Numbered from the stretch's first letter, positions 18,035 through 27,480 are shown. The stretch: DNA of 64,000 bases from Alcaligenaceae bacterium (GCA_947380655.1 CANCRX010000007.1:9525-73524), one strand, 5' to 3'. Notes: a model not told the origin generated them from the sequence alone. Numbers and translations are program-made.

Positions 18035-18856
18035 TTAATAAGTTGGAACAGCATCGAGTCTGACTGCAATTCCTTCTAGTGCTTTTGATGCAGCCGGATA
18101 TCTCTGCATCACCAAAGGATCATGACCTGGCACGATGTGCTTGAGTGAATCAGCGAGCTTTTCCAGTTTTCCGTAACCATCAACTGCTTCCGCTACGTTA
18201 AACATCGTTGTGAAGGCTCGCTTCTTTTCAAAATGCTCATAATAGTGACTAGTGTCTGATGCCAGCACCACCCATCCTCGGCGAGTATTGACCCGCACAC
18301 ATTGCACACCGTGTGTGTGGCCACCGATTCGATGAATCGAAACACCCGGAGCGAGTTCGGCTTCGCCGTTATAAAAACTGACGCGATCCTTGTAAACCAT
18401 GCGAACCATCCCGACTACTTCGTCTACTTCGTAGCCGTGATTGAATTGCTTGTGACGCATATGACGACCCGTCGCGTAAGCCATCTCATCATCTTGCAAA
18501 TGAAACTGGGCGATTGGAAAACTGTCGAATGTTCCGACATGGTCATAATGCAAGTGAGTAATAATGACATCCTTAACTGTATCGACATCGACTCCTAGCA
18601 AGGCGAGGCCTTCGGCAGGTGTCCGCAGCAGCGTGCGTCCTCTTTTAGCTGCGACCTCTGCACCAAACCCCGTATCCACGACAAAGGTATGTTCGGCATT
18701 ACGCACAACCCATAAAAAGTAATCCATCGGCATCGGTCCGTCATGAGGATCACCACCGATAAAATGATTTTTGCGCAACGCATCGCGTGTTGCGTATTTA
18801 ATCGCGAACACTTCGTATTCGGGTAAGGATTGTGAGTTTGATTGTGAAGCTGTCAT
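18035..18856 (-). CDS. Metallo-beta-lactamase-fold hydrolase, N-acyl-homoserine-lactonase-like (paralogue)
   Basis: A 273-residue paralogue of the hydrolase at 12316-13128, with the zinc motif HLHYDH at 101-106, GGHTHG, LASDTSHYYEH and VPGHDPL. Its start overlaps the stop of the flavoenzyme gene upstream by 4 bases, so the two are translationally coupled. Retention of two copies in one operon suggests two different lactone or ester substrates, or divergence after duplication. Cytoplasmic; no signal peptide. Confidence 0.85.
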   Translation of the reverse strand: MTASQSNSQSLPEYEVFAIKYATRDALRKNHFIGGDPHDGPMPMDYFLWVVRNAEHTFVVDTGFGAEVAAKRGRTLLRTPAEGLALLGVDVDTVKDVIITHLHYDHVGTFDSFPIAQFHLQDDEMAYATGRHMRHKQFNHGYEVDEVVGMVRMVYKDRVSFYNGEAELAPGVSIHRIGGHTHGVQCVRVNTRRGWVVLASDTSHYYEHFEKKRAFTTMFNVAEAVDGYGKLEKLADSLKHIVPGHDPLVMQRYPAASKALEGIAVRLDAVPTY

Positions 18857-20844
18857 GCTTTTTTACCTGAAAAAGGATGTTGATCAATACTTAAGCCGAC
18901 CATCCATGCATCGCGGATCGCCGTTAAAAAATCTCCTGGGGCATTACAGTCACCGACCTGAGCAAAGGGCACACCCAAAGATATGACATCATCCACAATC
19001 GAGTTATTAGCGCGTGGACCTGTCGCAAAAATGAGTACATCACCGATATCAAGTCTGGTTGTTTGCGATTGACCAATCTGTACTTCGATATAACGTTGGG
19101 CAAGCGCATGTATCCTGCACTGTGTGATGACACGTACACCATCATCGGCAATACGCTCTAGCAGCTCAAATTTGTTATTACGCGCCATGCCGTTCGCAGC
19201 CGTTGCCTGTAATTCAAGCACCTGAATATCGCACTGTTTCAAGCGCAATAAATCAGCGATCTCCACACCGACCATGCCACCACCGATCACCGTGACCTTT
19301 GCGCCTGAAGCGATTTGCTCTGGGTGTGAGAAGGCATCCCAGGCATGCATAATCTGAATGTCGGAGGATACATGAGTGATATCGATCGGCGGATCACGTG
19401 GGATAGAGCCTGTCGCCACCACGACATAATCCGGGTTAAACGCGCGCATCATCGCAGCGTCAGCATTGACACCTGTCTTGACTAGCACTTTCATTTCCAT
19501 AATCTCTTGCCAGCGATAATCCCACACGGGCTGAACTTCAGTTTTATCTGGGGCGGCCACAGCTAGATGGATTTGCCCTCCGACTCGCATACTCTTTTCC
19601 CAAATTTCTACTTCGTGCCCGCGTCCGCGGGCAATACGTGCAGCTTCAATGCCAGCAACACCTGCACCTAGAACCAGGACACGCTTACGTGGCCCGGGTG
19701 GAGGCGCAAACAAGTGTGGCTCTGAATATTGCAACGCTTCAAATTCGGTCCCTACCATTGGGTTCTGGACGCACGAAACGTCTTTTTCTAAGGTCAACCG
19801 TTCGAAACACACATTGCAGGCAATGCATTGACGAATGGGAGCTTTAATCTCACCGAAAGCCTTTAGTGCCCAATGAGGATCTGCGTAAAGCGCCCGTCCA
19901 ACAGAGATAAAATCTGCACTACCCGATGCCAGCACTTGCTCTGCATCAGCCCCCTCAACAATACGACCCGCGACAAACACTGGGATCTTAAGTGCTTCTT
20001 TGATCGGTTTTGCCGTCGGTGCCAGACATCCACGGGGAAATGAGGGTGGCTGAATGCAGTATTTTGATAATTGCGGGCTTTCATTGCTGCCGCCAGACAG
20101 ATCGATCGCCGCGACACCCGTTCGCTCAACAGCCTGAGCTAACTCAATAATCTCTTCAAGTGTGTAGCCACCCTCGACAAACTCACTTGCGCTGAGCCTG
20201 ACGACTAGACAAAGTTCGGGTAATGCTTGATGCACACGATCGATCGTTTCTAGCAGCATGCGCATGCGATTCTGGATCGAACCGCCATACTCATCCGTAC
20301 GCTGATTGACGCGTCGGGTAAAAAACTGCTGAAACAGATAGCCGTTACCTGCGTGAATTTCAATCCCGTCGTAACCGGCTAACCAGAGCCGCCGCGCTGC
20401 AGCAACAAAAAGCTTTTGGATCTCATGAATTTCAGTCACACGCAAAGCACGCACGGCATCACCCGTATTCGGGTTAATCCAGTCTGAAGGGCCAACAGGC
20501 TCCATATTCAGCACCGCCCGTCGTAGCAGCGCACCACGATGATTCAATTGTCCGAATACACGGCAATCGTGGTCCTTGATACCCTCTACGAGCTTAGCCA
20601 GTCCGGGAATGAATCGGTCGTGATAACAACACAAAGAATTATGGTGAGAACGCGCAGCTTCAGTCACGATCATGGCTTCAGTCATGATCATGGCAACCCC
20701 ACCGCGGGCACGCTCAGCGTAATACTCGCAATCTCGTTGTGTAGAAAATCCGTCCGTCGTACTGTAGTTAGTACCCATGGGGGCCATCAGGACACGATTT
20801 TTAAGTCGTAAATTGCCAATCAGGCCTGGTTGTTGCAACAGCAT
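18853..20844 (-). CDS. NADH:flavin oxidoreductase, 2,4-dienoyl-CoA reductase/old yellow enzyme type
   Basis: A 663-residue three-part flavoprotein. Residues 1-330 form the FMN-binding TIM barrel (QLNHRG near 99, EIHAGNGYL near 162). Cys340, Cys343, Cys346 and Cys358 are the [4Fe-4S] ligands; the first three are spaced CxxCxxC, slightly tighter than in E. coli FadH. The C-terminal half has two dinucleotide folds, GAGVAG (393-398) and GGGMVG (521-526). The family reduces activated C=C bonds (dienoyl-CoA, enoates) or demethylates amines. First gene of the minus-strand island, with its start facing a LysR gene. Confidence 0.88.
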   Translation of the reverse strand: MLLQQPGLIGNLRLKNRVLMAPMGTNYSTTDGFSTQRDCEYYAERARGGVAMIMTEAMIVTEAARSHHNSLCCYHDRFIPGLAKLVEGIKDHDCRVFGQLNHRGALLRRAVLNMEPVGPSDWINPNTGDAVRALRVTEIHEIQKLFVAAARRLWLAGYDGIEIHAGNGYLFQQFFTRRVNQRTDEYGGSIQNRMRMLLETIDRVHQALPELCLVVRLSASEFVEGGYTLEEIIELAQAVERTGVAAIDLSGGSNESPQLSKYCIQPPSFPRGCLAPTAKPIKEALKIPVFVAGRIVEGADAEQVLASGSADFISVGRALYADPHWALKAFGEIKAPIRQCIACNVCFERLTLEKDVSCVQNPMVGTEFEALQYSEPHLFAPPPGPRKRVLVLGAGVAGIEAARIARGRGHEVEIWEKSMRVGGQIHLAVAAPDKTEVQPVWDYRWQEIMEMKVLVKTGVNADAAMMRAFNPDYVVVATGSIPRDPPIDITHVSSDIQIMHAWDAFSHPEQIASGAKVTVIGGGMVGVEIADLLRLKQCDIQVLELQATAANGMARNNKFELLERIADDGVRVITQCRIHALAQRYIEVQIGQSQTTRLDIGDVLIFATGPRANNSIVDDVISLGVPFAQVGDCNAPGDFLTAIRDAWMVGLSIDQHPFSGKKA

Positions 20845-20988
20845 CTATGGTTCCTTCACGCCAGCGATACCACTGGCGAGTTGTCTCTATTCCCATCAAG
20901 GGCGTTGTTATTTTGATATTTATTTACAACCCACATCCTAACTACTGATTTATATTGGGTCAATCCGATAAAATGAAAAACAATACTG

Positions 20989-21001
20989 AATGAATTTCAT
21001 T
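20989..21001. promoter_or_regulatory. Small palindrome upstream of LysR gene, candidate operator
   Basis: The perfect dyad AATGA-ATT-TCATT ends 17 bases before the ATG of the LysR gene at 21019, inside the 174-base divergent intergenic region. A second imperfect dyad ATTG-GGT-CAAT lies about 30 bases upstream. Position suits autoregulation or control of the divergent flavoenzyme operon. There is no independent support. Confidence 0.3.
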
Positions 21002-21018
21002 AATCAGCCACTCAAATT

Positions 21019-21921
21019 ATGCGAAATCTCAATGCTTTACTTGTCTTTGCCAAAGTCGCTGAAACCTGTAGTTTCACTGTAGCCGCCCAACGACTAGGTC
21101 TGACGGCCTCTGCCGTGAGTAAATCCGTTGCCCGTCTTGAGCAAGAACTTGGCGTCAAACTGCTTCAGCGTTCCACCCGCCTTGTCAGCCTGACAGACGA
21201 GGGAGCAACTTTTTTTGAGCGGTGCCGCAATATTCTGGCTGAAGTCGAAGATGCAGAGAGTGCAATCACATTAAGCACTGCAACACCGAAGGGTAGATTA
21301 CGCGTGCAAATGCCGGTTGGATTTGGGCGGCGAGTCATTGCACCCAAGCTACTAAGTTTTACGCAAGAGCATCCTGATCTGGTGGTCGATGTCGAACTGA
21401 GCGACCGCGTGGTGGACCTCGCCTATGAGGGAATGGATGCGGCCATTCATATAGGCCCCATCAGTGATTCTCGCGTGATCGCCAAAAAACTCTGTCGACT
21501 GACTTTTTCGGCCTGTGCCTCACCTGACTATATTGAAAAACATGGTGCGCCTCGTACACCTGAAGAGCTGGTCAATCACCAGTGTCTGGCATACCTGCTC
21601 CCAATGACGGGCGATCACAGGCCATGGCAATTTTCAAAAAATGGGCAGGTCGTATCACAAACGGTAACCGGTGCGTTAAACATCAATAATGCCGAGTCCT
21701 TATTAGAAGCTGCGGTAGCCGGCGGAGGGATCACGATGATCAGCAACTTCATCGCCGCCGACGCACTTAAAAGTGGCAAGCTTGTAAAAGTGCTCGCCGA
21801 ATATGTAGTGGATGGCCCAGAGGTCAGCGTTGTTTACCTTCCCAGGCGAAATCTCTCTGCGAAGGTTAAAGCCTTCATTGATTTTCTCACCCTGGTTGTT
21901 CAAGACATAGAGGGATACTAA
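21019..21921 (+). CDS. LysR-type transcriptional regulator
   Basis: A 300-residue regulator with helix-turn-helix FTVAAQRLGLTASAVSKSV (about residues 19-37) and an effector domain in which ASPDYIEKHGAP (near 170) marks the CrgA/DhcR-like branch. It is divergent from the minus-strand catabolic island and heads the plus-strand set (ModA-like protein, amidase, dehydrogenase), so it may control both. The inducer is unknown. Confidence 0.88.
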   Translation: MRNLNALLVFAKVAETCSFTVAAQRLGLTASAVSKSVARLEQELGVKLLQRSTRLVSLTDEGATFFERCRNILAEVEDAESAITLSTATPKGRLRVQMPVGFGRRVIAPKLLSFTQEHPDLVVDVELSDRVVDLAYEGMDAAIHIGPISDSRVIAKKLCRLTFSACASPDYIEKHGAPRTPEELVNHQCLAYLLPMTGDHRPWQFSKNGQVVSQTVTGALNINNAESLLEAAVAGGGITMISNFIAADALKSGKLVKVLAEYVVDGPEVSVVYLPRRNLSAKVKAFIDFLTLVVQDIEGY

Positions 21922-21992
21922 TCAAGAAGGTACTGATCATGACTGCGCTCAGGTATGATCATTTTTCAATTTCTAATTACAAACATATCGCA

Positions 21993-22691
21993 ATGACAAC
22001 CCATCTAAAACCTTTGAAAATTTTCTCTACTCTTGCTGTGCGTAACGTATTGAAAACGATTACACCTGAGCTAGAGAACGTGACCGGCCGCGCCATTGAG
22101 TTCGACTATGGCGCAACCATGCAGCTCTCAGAAAGAATCCGTGCAGGAAGTCGTGGCGATATTATTTTGGCTGTAGCAAGCTCGATCGATGAGCTGGCGA
22201 GCGAAGGAATTTTGCGGCCCTCAAGCCGAGTCGACCTGGTGAGCTCGGACGTTGCCATGGCCGTTAAAAAGGGCGCCACTGCACCCGATATCTCAAGCGT
22301 GGAGGCATTAACCGCAACATTACTCGCAACGCCCTCTATTGTGATGTCGAAACAAGGCGCAAGCGGCTTGTATTTTGCGGGACTGATCAAACGCTTGGGT
22401 GTCGAACGCGAGGTGCTCGCAAAGGCCACTGTCCTTGCCGAAGGCCTGACTGGTGAACCAGTCGCCCGTGGTGAGGCAGTACTCGCTGTCCAACAGATGA
22501 GCGAGTTAATGCAAGTCGCGGGTATCGACATCTTTGCCAAATTACCACCTGCGGCACAGCAATCAACAATTTTTTCACTGGGCGTATTCAAAGATTCCAC
22601 TGAGGATGAGGCGATTGAAAAAATTATTGCCTTAATGCGAACACCTGCTGTCATCGAGGTGATCCGCAGTCAGGGACTTGATCCAATTTAA
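21993..22691 (+). CDS. ModA-like substrate-binding-domain protein without signal peptide
   Basis: A 232-residue protein resembling molybdate-binding ModA and its solitary homologues: FSTLAVRNVL near the N-terminus, GATMQLSERI near 45, GDIILA near 57 and EAVLAVQQMSEL near 160. The start is taken at the ATG at 21993 because earlier in-frame ATGs add a non-conserved leader. No hydrophobic signal precedes the domain from either start. No ModB/ModC genes are present. It may be a cytoplasmic sensor or an enzyme accessory. Function not known. Confidence 0.7.
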   Translation: MTTHLKPLKIFSTLAVRNVLKTITPELENVTGRAIEFDYGATMQLSERIRAGSRGDIILAVASSIDELASEGILRPSSRVDLVSSDVAMAVKKGATAPDISSVEALTATLLATPSIVMSKQGASGLYFAGLIKRLGVEREVLAKATVLAEGLTGEPVARGEAVLAVQQMSELMQVAGIDIFAKLPPAAQQSTIFSLGVFKDSTEDEAIEKIIALMRTPAVIEVIRSQGLDPI

Positions 22692-22726
22692 TTCGCATAA
22701 CCTGAACCTGAGCATCACAGACAACA

Positions 22727-24361
22727 ATGAATCATGCAAATCTGCACAACCTGACGATTGACAGCGCAGCCAAGCTCATCGCCAGCAAACAACTCTCTCC
22801 TGTCGAGTACGTTGATGACTTAATTGCTCGCACTGAAATACTCGATCCGCAGATTCATGCGTTCATTACGCCGACGTTTGAACTGGCACGCCAACAAGCC
22901 AAGTCAGCCGAAGCGGAAATTATGGCAGGCAATTACCGCGGCCCGCTTCACGGCATCCCTCTGGGTGCGAAAGACATTTTCGAAACAGCTGGCATCTTGA
23001 CCACCGGTGGTTCACGCACGGGTAGTCACCATATCCCGAAAACAGATGCAGCCATCATCTCCAAACTCTATCAGTCGGGCGCGCTGATGCTAGGCAAGCT
23101 CGCCACGCATGAGTTCGCGCACGGGGGACCCTCGCTTGATCTGCCCTGGCCGCCCGTGCGTAACCCCTGGGGGCTTGACAGATTTACCGGTGGTTCATCA
23201 AGTGGCTCGGGTGCCGCAGTCGCAGCCGGTTTTATGCCTGGCGCACTGGGTTCCGACACAGGCGGATCAATCCGCGGGCCCGCATCTTTTTGCGGTATCG
23301 CTGGTTTCATGCCAAGCTCTGGACTGGTCAGTCGTACCGGCGTCATGCCTAATTCGTTCACGCTTGATCATTGCGGGCCGATGGCTCGCACCGTTCAAGA
23401 CTGTGCGCTGATCCTGCAATCGATAGCTGGCCATGATCCAGCCGATGGCAATAGCTTTGAACAGCCAATACCAAATTACCAACAATCCCTTGAAGGAGGC
23501 ATTAAGGGCTTGCGTATCGGTGTGTTGCGCTCCGTCTGGGAAAATGAATTACCGGTCAGTGAAGACCACAGACGGGCCCTTGAGGATGCCGTTCGAACGT
23601 TGCAAAGCCTCGGTGCCATCGTCCAGGACTGCCAGATCCGTCCTATGCAAGACTACATGGACGTCAAAGTTGTACTGGCAGAAACAGAAATTTTCGCAGT
23701 GCATCAGCAGGGGCTGATCCAGCGCACAGGCGAATATGGTCAGGATTTTCTGACACGTATTTTGCCTGCCGTAATGTTCCAGTCGATCGATTATGTTGCC
23801 GCATCGCGTGAACATAAAAAAATGATTGCACAGATGCAGCCTGTCTATCAGCAATTCGACCTGTTAATGATGCAGGGCTTTGGCCCTGCCCCCACAATCA
23901 GCGCACACCGTCCGATTAATTTCTGGAAGCGCGCCAACGCGCAAGTACCCGCCAATATTACAGGCGGTCCAGCACTATCGGTCTGTTGCGGTTTTAATGC
24001 TGCCGGCCTGCCAATGGGGATGCAATTAGTGGGAGCTCCCCTGAGTGATGCGCGCGTGTTACGGGCAGGACATGCCTATGAACAGGCTTGCGAATGGCAT
24101 ACATACCGTCCGGCACTTGACCACAACACGCAAGCGCCACGCATTGAGACACCAGATCTGACGCCAGACATAAGCGGCTGCGATGAACAAACAAAAAATT
24201 TCGCTCTGCGCATGGCACATAATGCGGGCTTGCGCCTCAACGATCTGCAACTCAACCTATTAATAGAGGCCGCGCCTTTTGCTCTGGCGATGACCGAACG
24301 GTTACGTCATCAAAGGGATTGGTTTGATGAGCCTGCATTATGTTTCAGGCCTAACAGCTAA
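22727..24361 (+). CDS. Amidase signature-family hydrolase
   Basis: A 544-residue amidase. The Ser-cisSer-Lys triad is visible as Lys82 (GAKDIFE), Ser157 (GGSSSGSG) and Ser181 (GGSIRGPA). It is about 70 residues longer than plain GatA-type amidases, with an extra C-terminal segment (about 455-544) of unrecognised character. No gatB or gatC lies nearby, so it is not the tRNA amidotransferase. It would hydrolyse a small amide in the cytoplasm, and its neighbours suggest the acid product enters catabolism. Confidence 0.88.
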   Translation: MNHANLHNLTIDSAAKLIASKQLSPVEYVDDLIARTEILDPQIHAFITPTFELARQQAKSAEAEIMAGNYRGPLHGIPLGAKDIFETAGILTTGGSRTGSHHIPKTDAAIISKLYQSGALMLGKLATHEFAHGGPSLDLPWPPVRNPWGLDRFTGGSSSGSGAAVAAGFMPGALGSDTGGSIRGPASFCGIAGFMPSSGLVSRTGVMPNSFTLDHCGPMARTVQDCALILQSIAGHDPADGNSFEQPIPNYQQSLEGGIKGLRIGVLRSVWENELPVSEDHRRALEDAVRTLQSLGAIVQDCQIRPMQDYMDVKVVLAETEIFAVHQQGLIQRTGEYGQDFLTRILPAVMFQSIDYVAASREHKKMIAQMQPVYQQFDLLMMQGFGPAPTISAHRPINFWKRANAQVPANITGGPALSVCCGFNAAGLPMGMQLVGAPLSDARVLRAGHAYEQACEWHTYRPALDHNTQAPRIETPDLTPDISGCDEQTKNFALRMAHNAGLRLNDLQLNLLIEAAPFALAMTERLRHQRDWFDEPALCFRPNS

Positions 24362-24433
24362 TATTTGCTACTTACTGTATTAATACACAATACCCAAAAC
24401 TACATACACGACATTAACGTTTAAGGACCCTGC

Positions 24434-25498
24434 ATGAAAACCTATCGTATCGCTGCTATTCCAGGCGACGGCATTGGCAAAGAAGTGATTCCAGAAGGAC
24501 AAAAAGTTCTTCAAGCACTCGCAGCACACGACCCCTCACTGAATTTCGAGTTTGAAAGTTTCGATTGGGGTGGCGACTATTACCGTGCACATGGGGTCAT
24601 GATGCCAGAGAATGGTTTAGATGCTTTACGCGATAAAGATGCCATTTTGTTTGGCTCTGCTGGTGATCCGCATATTCCTGACCACATCACGCTCTGGGGC
24701 TTACGCCTGAAAATATGCCAGGGCTTTGATCAATACGCTAACGTTCGCCCCACACGCATATTGCCTGGCATTGATGCACCGCTCAAGCGCTGCACACCCG
24801 AACAATTGAACTGGGTCATCGTTCGAGAAAATTCAGAAGGCGAATACTCCGGTGTAGGTGGGCGTGCACACCAGGGACATCCAATCGAAGTCGCGACCGA
24901 TGTCAGCATGATGACACGCGCCGGTGTTGAGCGCATCATGCGTTACGCGTTCACACTGGCTCAATCCCGTCCGCGTAAATTGCTGACCGTTGTCACAAAA
25001 TCGAATGCCCAGCGTCACGCGATGGTGATGTGGGATGAGATCGCGGTACAGATCTCAAAAGAATTTCCTGATGTGACCTGGGATAAAGAGCTAGTTGATG
25101 CCGCCACAGCACGCATGGTCAATCGTCCCGCAACGCTGGATACGATTGTTGCGACAAATTTGCATGCTGATATTCTGAGCGATCTGGCAGCCGCACTCGC
25201 GGGCAGTCTTGGCATCGCACCGACAGGCAACATCGATCCTGAGCGTCGCTATCCCTCGATGTTCGAGCCGATTCATGGTTCTGCCTTTGACATTATGGGT
25301 AAAGGTCTGGCCAATCCAATTGGGACCTTCTGGTCGGTGGTCATGTTGCTTGAACATCTCGGTGAACAAGCCGCTGCAGACCGTCTGATGCAAGCAATCG
25401 AAGACGTCACGGCCAACCCGCGTTTACACACAAGGGATCTGGGTGGCCTGGCCACCACAGCGCAGGTAACAGCCGCAGTATGCGAGAAAATTGCCTGA
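24434..25498 (+). CDS. Tartrate dehydrogenase/D-malate dehydrogenase-type decarboxylating oxidoreductase
   Basis: A beta-decarboxylating dehydrogenase of 354 residues (isopropylmalate/isocitrate dehydrogenase superfamily). The N-terminus has IPGDGIGKEV, and GSAGDPHIPDHITLWGL (near 75-91) is typical of the TtuC/DmlA branch rather than LeuB. The metal and substrate motifs RENSEGEYSG and NLHADILSDLAA are intact. Likely substrates are tartrate, D-malate or another 2-hydroxy-dicarboxylate, with NAD+ as acceptor. It ends 32 bases before a strong terminator and so closes the plus-strand operon. Confidence 0.88.
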   Translation: MKTYRIAAIPGDGIGKEVIPEGQKVLQALAAHDPSLNFEFESFDWGGDYYRAHGVMMPENGLDALRDKDAILFGSAGDPHIPDHITLWGLRLKICQGFDQYANVRPTRILPGIDAPLKRCTPEQLNWVIVRENSEGEYSGVGGRAHQGHPIEVATDVSMMTRAGVERIMRYAFTLAQSRPRKLLTVVTKSNAQRHAMVMWDEIAVQISKEFPDVTWDKELVDAATARMVNRPATLDTIVATNLHADILSDLAAALAGSLGIAPTGNIDPERRYPSMFEPIHGSAFDIMGKGLANPIGTFWSVVMLLEHLGEQAAADRLMQAIEDVTANPRLHTRDLGGLATTAQVTAAVCEKIA

Positions 25499-25530
25499 GA
25501 CCGCAGGACGCTTGTAAAATCATCGGTTAT

Positions 25531-25569
25531 AAAAACGCCATCATTTTCAAATATGATGGCGTTTTTTTT
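25531..25569. terminator. Bidirectional intrinsic terminator
   Basis: A perfect 13-base stem (25531-25543 with 25554-25566) encloses a ten-base loop; the core is ACGCCATCA/TGATGGCGT. It is followed by a run of eight T on the plus strand and preceded by a run of A on the same strand, so it can stop transcription from both sides. It separates the plus-strand dehydrogenase gene from the convergent TRAP permease gene. Confidence 0.92.
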
Positions 25570-25608
25570 GAAGCGTAGTGAGGTCACAAAGCTATTTTCA
25601 TCACCACA

Positions 25609-26919
25609 CTATTTTTCTTTACCCATCACATAATCAGGCAGGAAAGTCACGACATCCGGAAATACCGTGATGATCAGAATACAAACCACCAAACACATAA
25701 AAAATGGAATCGCTGCTTTTGCGATGGTATTACTGTCTTTACCCGTCATGTTCTGTAAAACAAACAAATTAAATCCGACAGGCGGTGTCACCTCTGCGAT
25801 TTCAACCAGTAGCACGATAAAGATCCCAAACCAGATCAAATCAAAACCTGCTTTCTGAATCATAGGCAGTACGACAGCGGCGGTCAGCACAATCATACTG
25901 ATGCCATCCAGCGCAGTACCAAGAACCAAATAGACAACCACCAGACAGCCGATCAACGCGTATGGCGATAAATGCATGCTGTTGACCCATTCAGCCAGCT
26001 CGCGCGGAACGCCGGTAAAAGCCATGGTCTTGGTCAAAAACGCAGCACCAGCCAGAATAAGCATGATCATGCAACTGGTTCTGGTTGTTCCCATCAGGCC
26101 TTCCCAGAAGTTTTTCCAGGTCAAGGAACGGCTATAGGCTGCAATCACGAGCGAACCAAATACTCCATAGGCTGCGCATTCTGTCGCAGTCGCGTAACCT
26201 GCAATCAGTACCCAGACAATAAAAATAATGAGCGCTGAACAAGGGATCAAATTACCGCTTTTTTTGATCTTGTACCAAAGTGATGAAGGTGGATCTGCAG
26301 CAGGAACTTTGGAAGGATTACGAATCGACCACCAAGCGATGTAACCCATAAAGAGCGCCATCAGAATCGCAGAAGGAATAAATCCAGCCAGAAAAATACG
26401 GATGATCGATGCATCCGCTGCAACGGCATACACCACCATCGTGATGGAGGGTGGAATCAAGATACCAAGAGTGCCTGAAGTCGCCAGTGCACCTAAGGCA
26501 AGGCTTTCGTCATAGCCACGTTTCTTAAGCTCGGGGAGTGCCACCTTTGAGATCGTTGCACAGGTTGCCGCCGAGGAACCACTGACTGACCCAAAAATGC
26601 CGCAGCCCAGAACTGTTGTGTGCATCAAACGCCCAGGAATCCGGTTCAACCAGGGACGCAAACCCTCAAACATTTCCTCACTGAGTTTAGTGCGGAATAA
26701 GATCTCACCCATCCAGATAAATAACGGCAATGCCGCAAGTTCCCAGGAAGCGTTACTTTCCCAAAAAGCAGAAAATAAGTTCTTACCTGGTTGCGTATTG
26801 ACAAAAAAAGCCTGACCGACCCAGCCGCAAATCGCCAGGGTCATCGCAATCCAGATACCGCCCGATAACAGCATCATCATAATGATGAGCAAAAACAAAC
26901 CAATTCCAAGTGTTTCCAT
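25609..26919 (-). CDS. dctM: TRAP transporter large permease (DctM)
   Basis: The 436-residue large membrane subunit of a tripartite ATP-independent periplasmic transporter, with about twelve membrane segments. Family segments include FIWMGEILFRT near 66, GSVSGSSAATCATISKVALPELKKRGY near 113 (split here only by position), LGILIPPSI near 154 and the late EVTPPVGFNLFV helix. It drives Na+/H+-coupled import of the ligand delivered by DctP. It lies 27 bases downstream of dctQ. Confidence 0.93.
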   Translation of the reverse strand: METLGIGLFLLIIMMMLLSGGIWIAMTLAICGWVGQAFFVNTQPGKNLFSAFWESNASWELAALPLFIWMGEILFRTKLSEEMFEGLRPWLNRIPGRLMHTTVLGCGIFGSVSGSSAATCATISKVALPELKKRGYDESLALGALATSGTLGILIPPSITMVVYAVAADASIIRIFLAGFIPSAILMALFMGYIAWWSIRNPSKVPAADPPSSLWYKIKKSGNLIPCSALIIFIVWVLIAGYATATECAAYGVFGSLVIAAYSRSLTWKNFWEGLMGTTRTSCMIMLILAGAAFLTKTMAFTGVPRELAEWVNSMHLSPYALIGCLVVVYLVLGTALDGISMIVLTAAVVLPMIQKAGFDLIWFGIFIVLLVEIAEVTPPVGFNLFVLQNMTGKDSNTIAKAAIPFFMCLVVCILIITVFPDVVTFLPDYVMGKEK

Positions 26920-26946
26920 GACTAATCTCTCGTATCTTTTTGTGGC

Positions 26947-27480
26947 TTAAACGTCGGAGGAAAAATCGCCTTGGGCGTGGCGTTCTTCAACTGCGACAAC
27001 ATAGGTTGGTCGATTGCCGCGCGCAACGATGATGAACTCATCAACAACGGCAATAAAAAACAACCAGGCCCCCACTAAAAAGGACATCTGCGGAATCCAC
27101 ATCGGGATAGGCAATAAACCACCGGCCGTATCTTTAAATTCCCAACTCTCGTAAGTAAACAACGTTGCGGACCAAGCCAGATAACCAACGGCGACCGAGG
27201 CACATGCCAAAGACACGAGCTCGAATTTCTGGCGTGCGCCAGGTGAAAGCTTTTCAATCAGTAGGGTGACTCGGACGAAATCGCCATGTTTAAAAGCATG
27301 GGCCATGGCAAGAAATGCGGCCGCAGCACATAACCAGGCCACAACATCATTGACTGCACCGGTCCTCACACCAAACTCTCTGAGTACGCTCTGACCAATC
27401 ATCAACACACAGATGGCCAGCACACACAGAGCGGCTATGCCGCCTGCTACGAGATAAAGGAAATCAAGAAACTTTCTCAT
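26947..27480 (-). CDS. dctQ: TRAP transporter small permease (DctQ)
   Basis: A 177-residue protein with four predicted membrane helices, the first at about 10-30. It matches the small TRAP subunit in length and order within the operon (dctP, dctQ, dctM). The central loop after helix 2 is typical (AFKHGDFVRVTLLIEKLSP). It forms the membrane complex with DctM. It lies 54 bases after dctP; that gap has no obvious hairpin, so the three genes are probably one transcript with receptor excess. Confidence 0.9.
   Translation of the reverse strand: MRKFLDFLYLVAGGIAALCVLAICVLMIGQSVLREFGVRTGAVNDVVAWLCAAAAFLAMAHAFKHGDFVRVTLLIEKLSPGARQKFELVSLACASVAVGYLAWSATLFTYESWEFKDTAGGLLPIPMWIPQMSFLVGAWLFFIAVVDEFIIVARGNRPTYVVAVEERHAQGDFSSDV

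Noticed and set aside
20640..20710. Short internal repeat in the flavoenzyme gene (two near-identical TCATGATCATGGC-like stretches)
   Set aside because: It encodes a normal barrel segment (MTEAMIVTEA) that fits the family length; no sign of expansion.
22106..22654. 182-codon minus-strand frame opposite the ModA-like gene
   Set aside because: Antisense shadow of a recognisable domain; no family motif.
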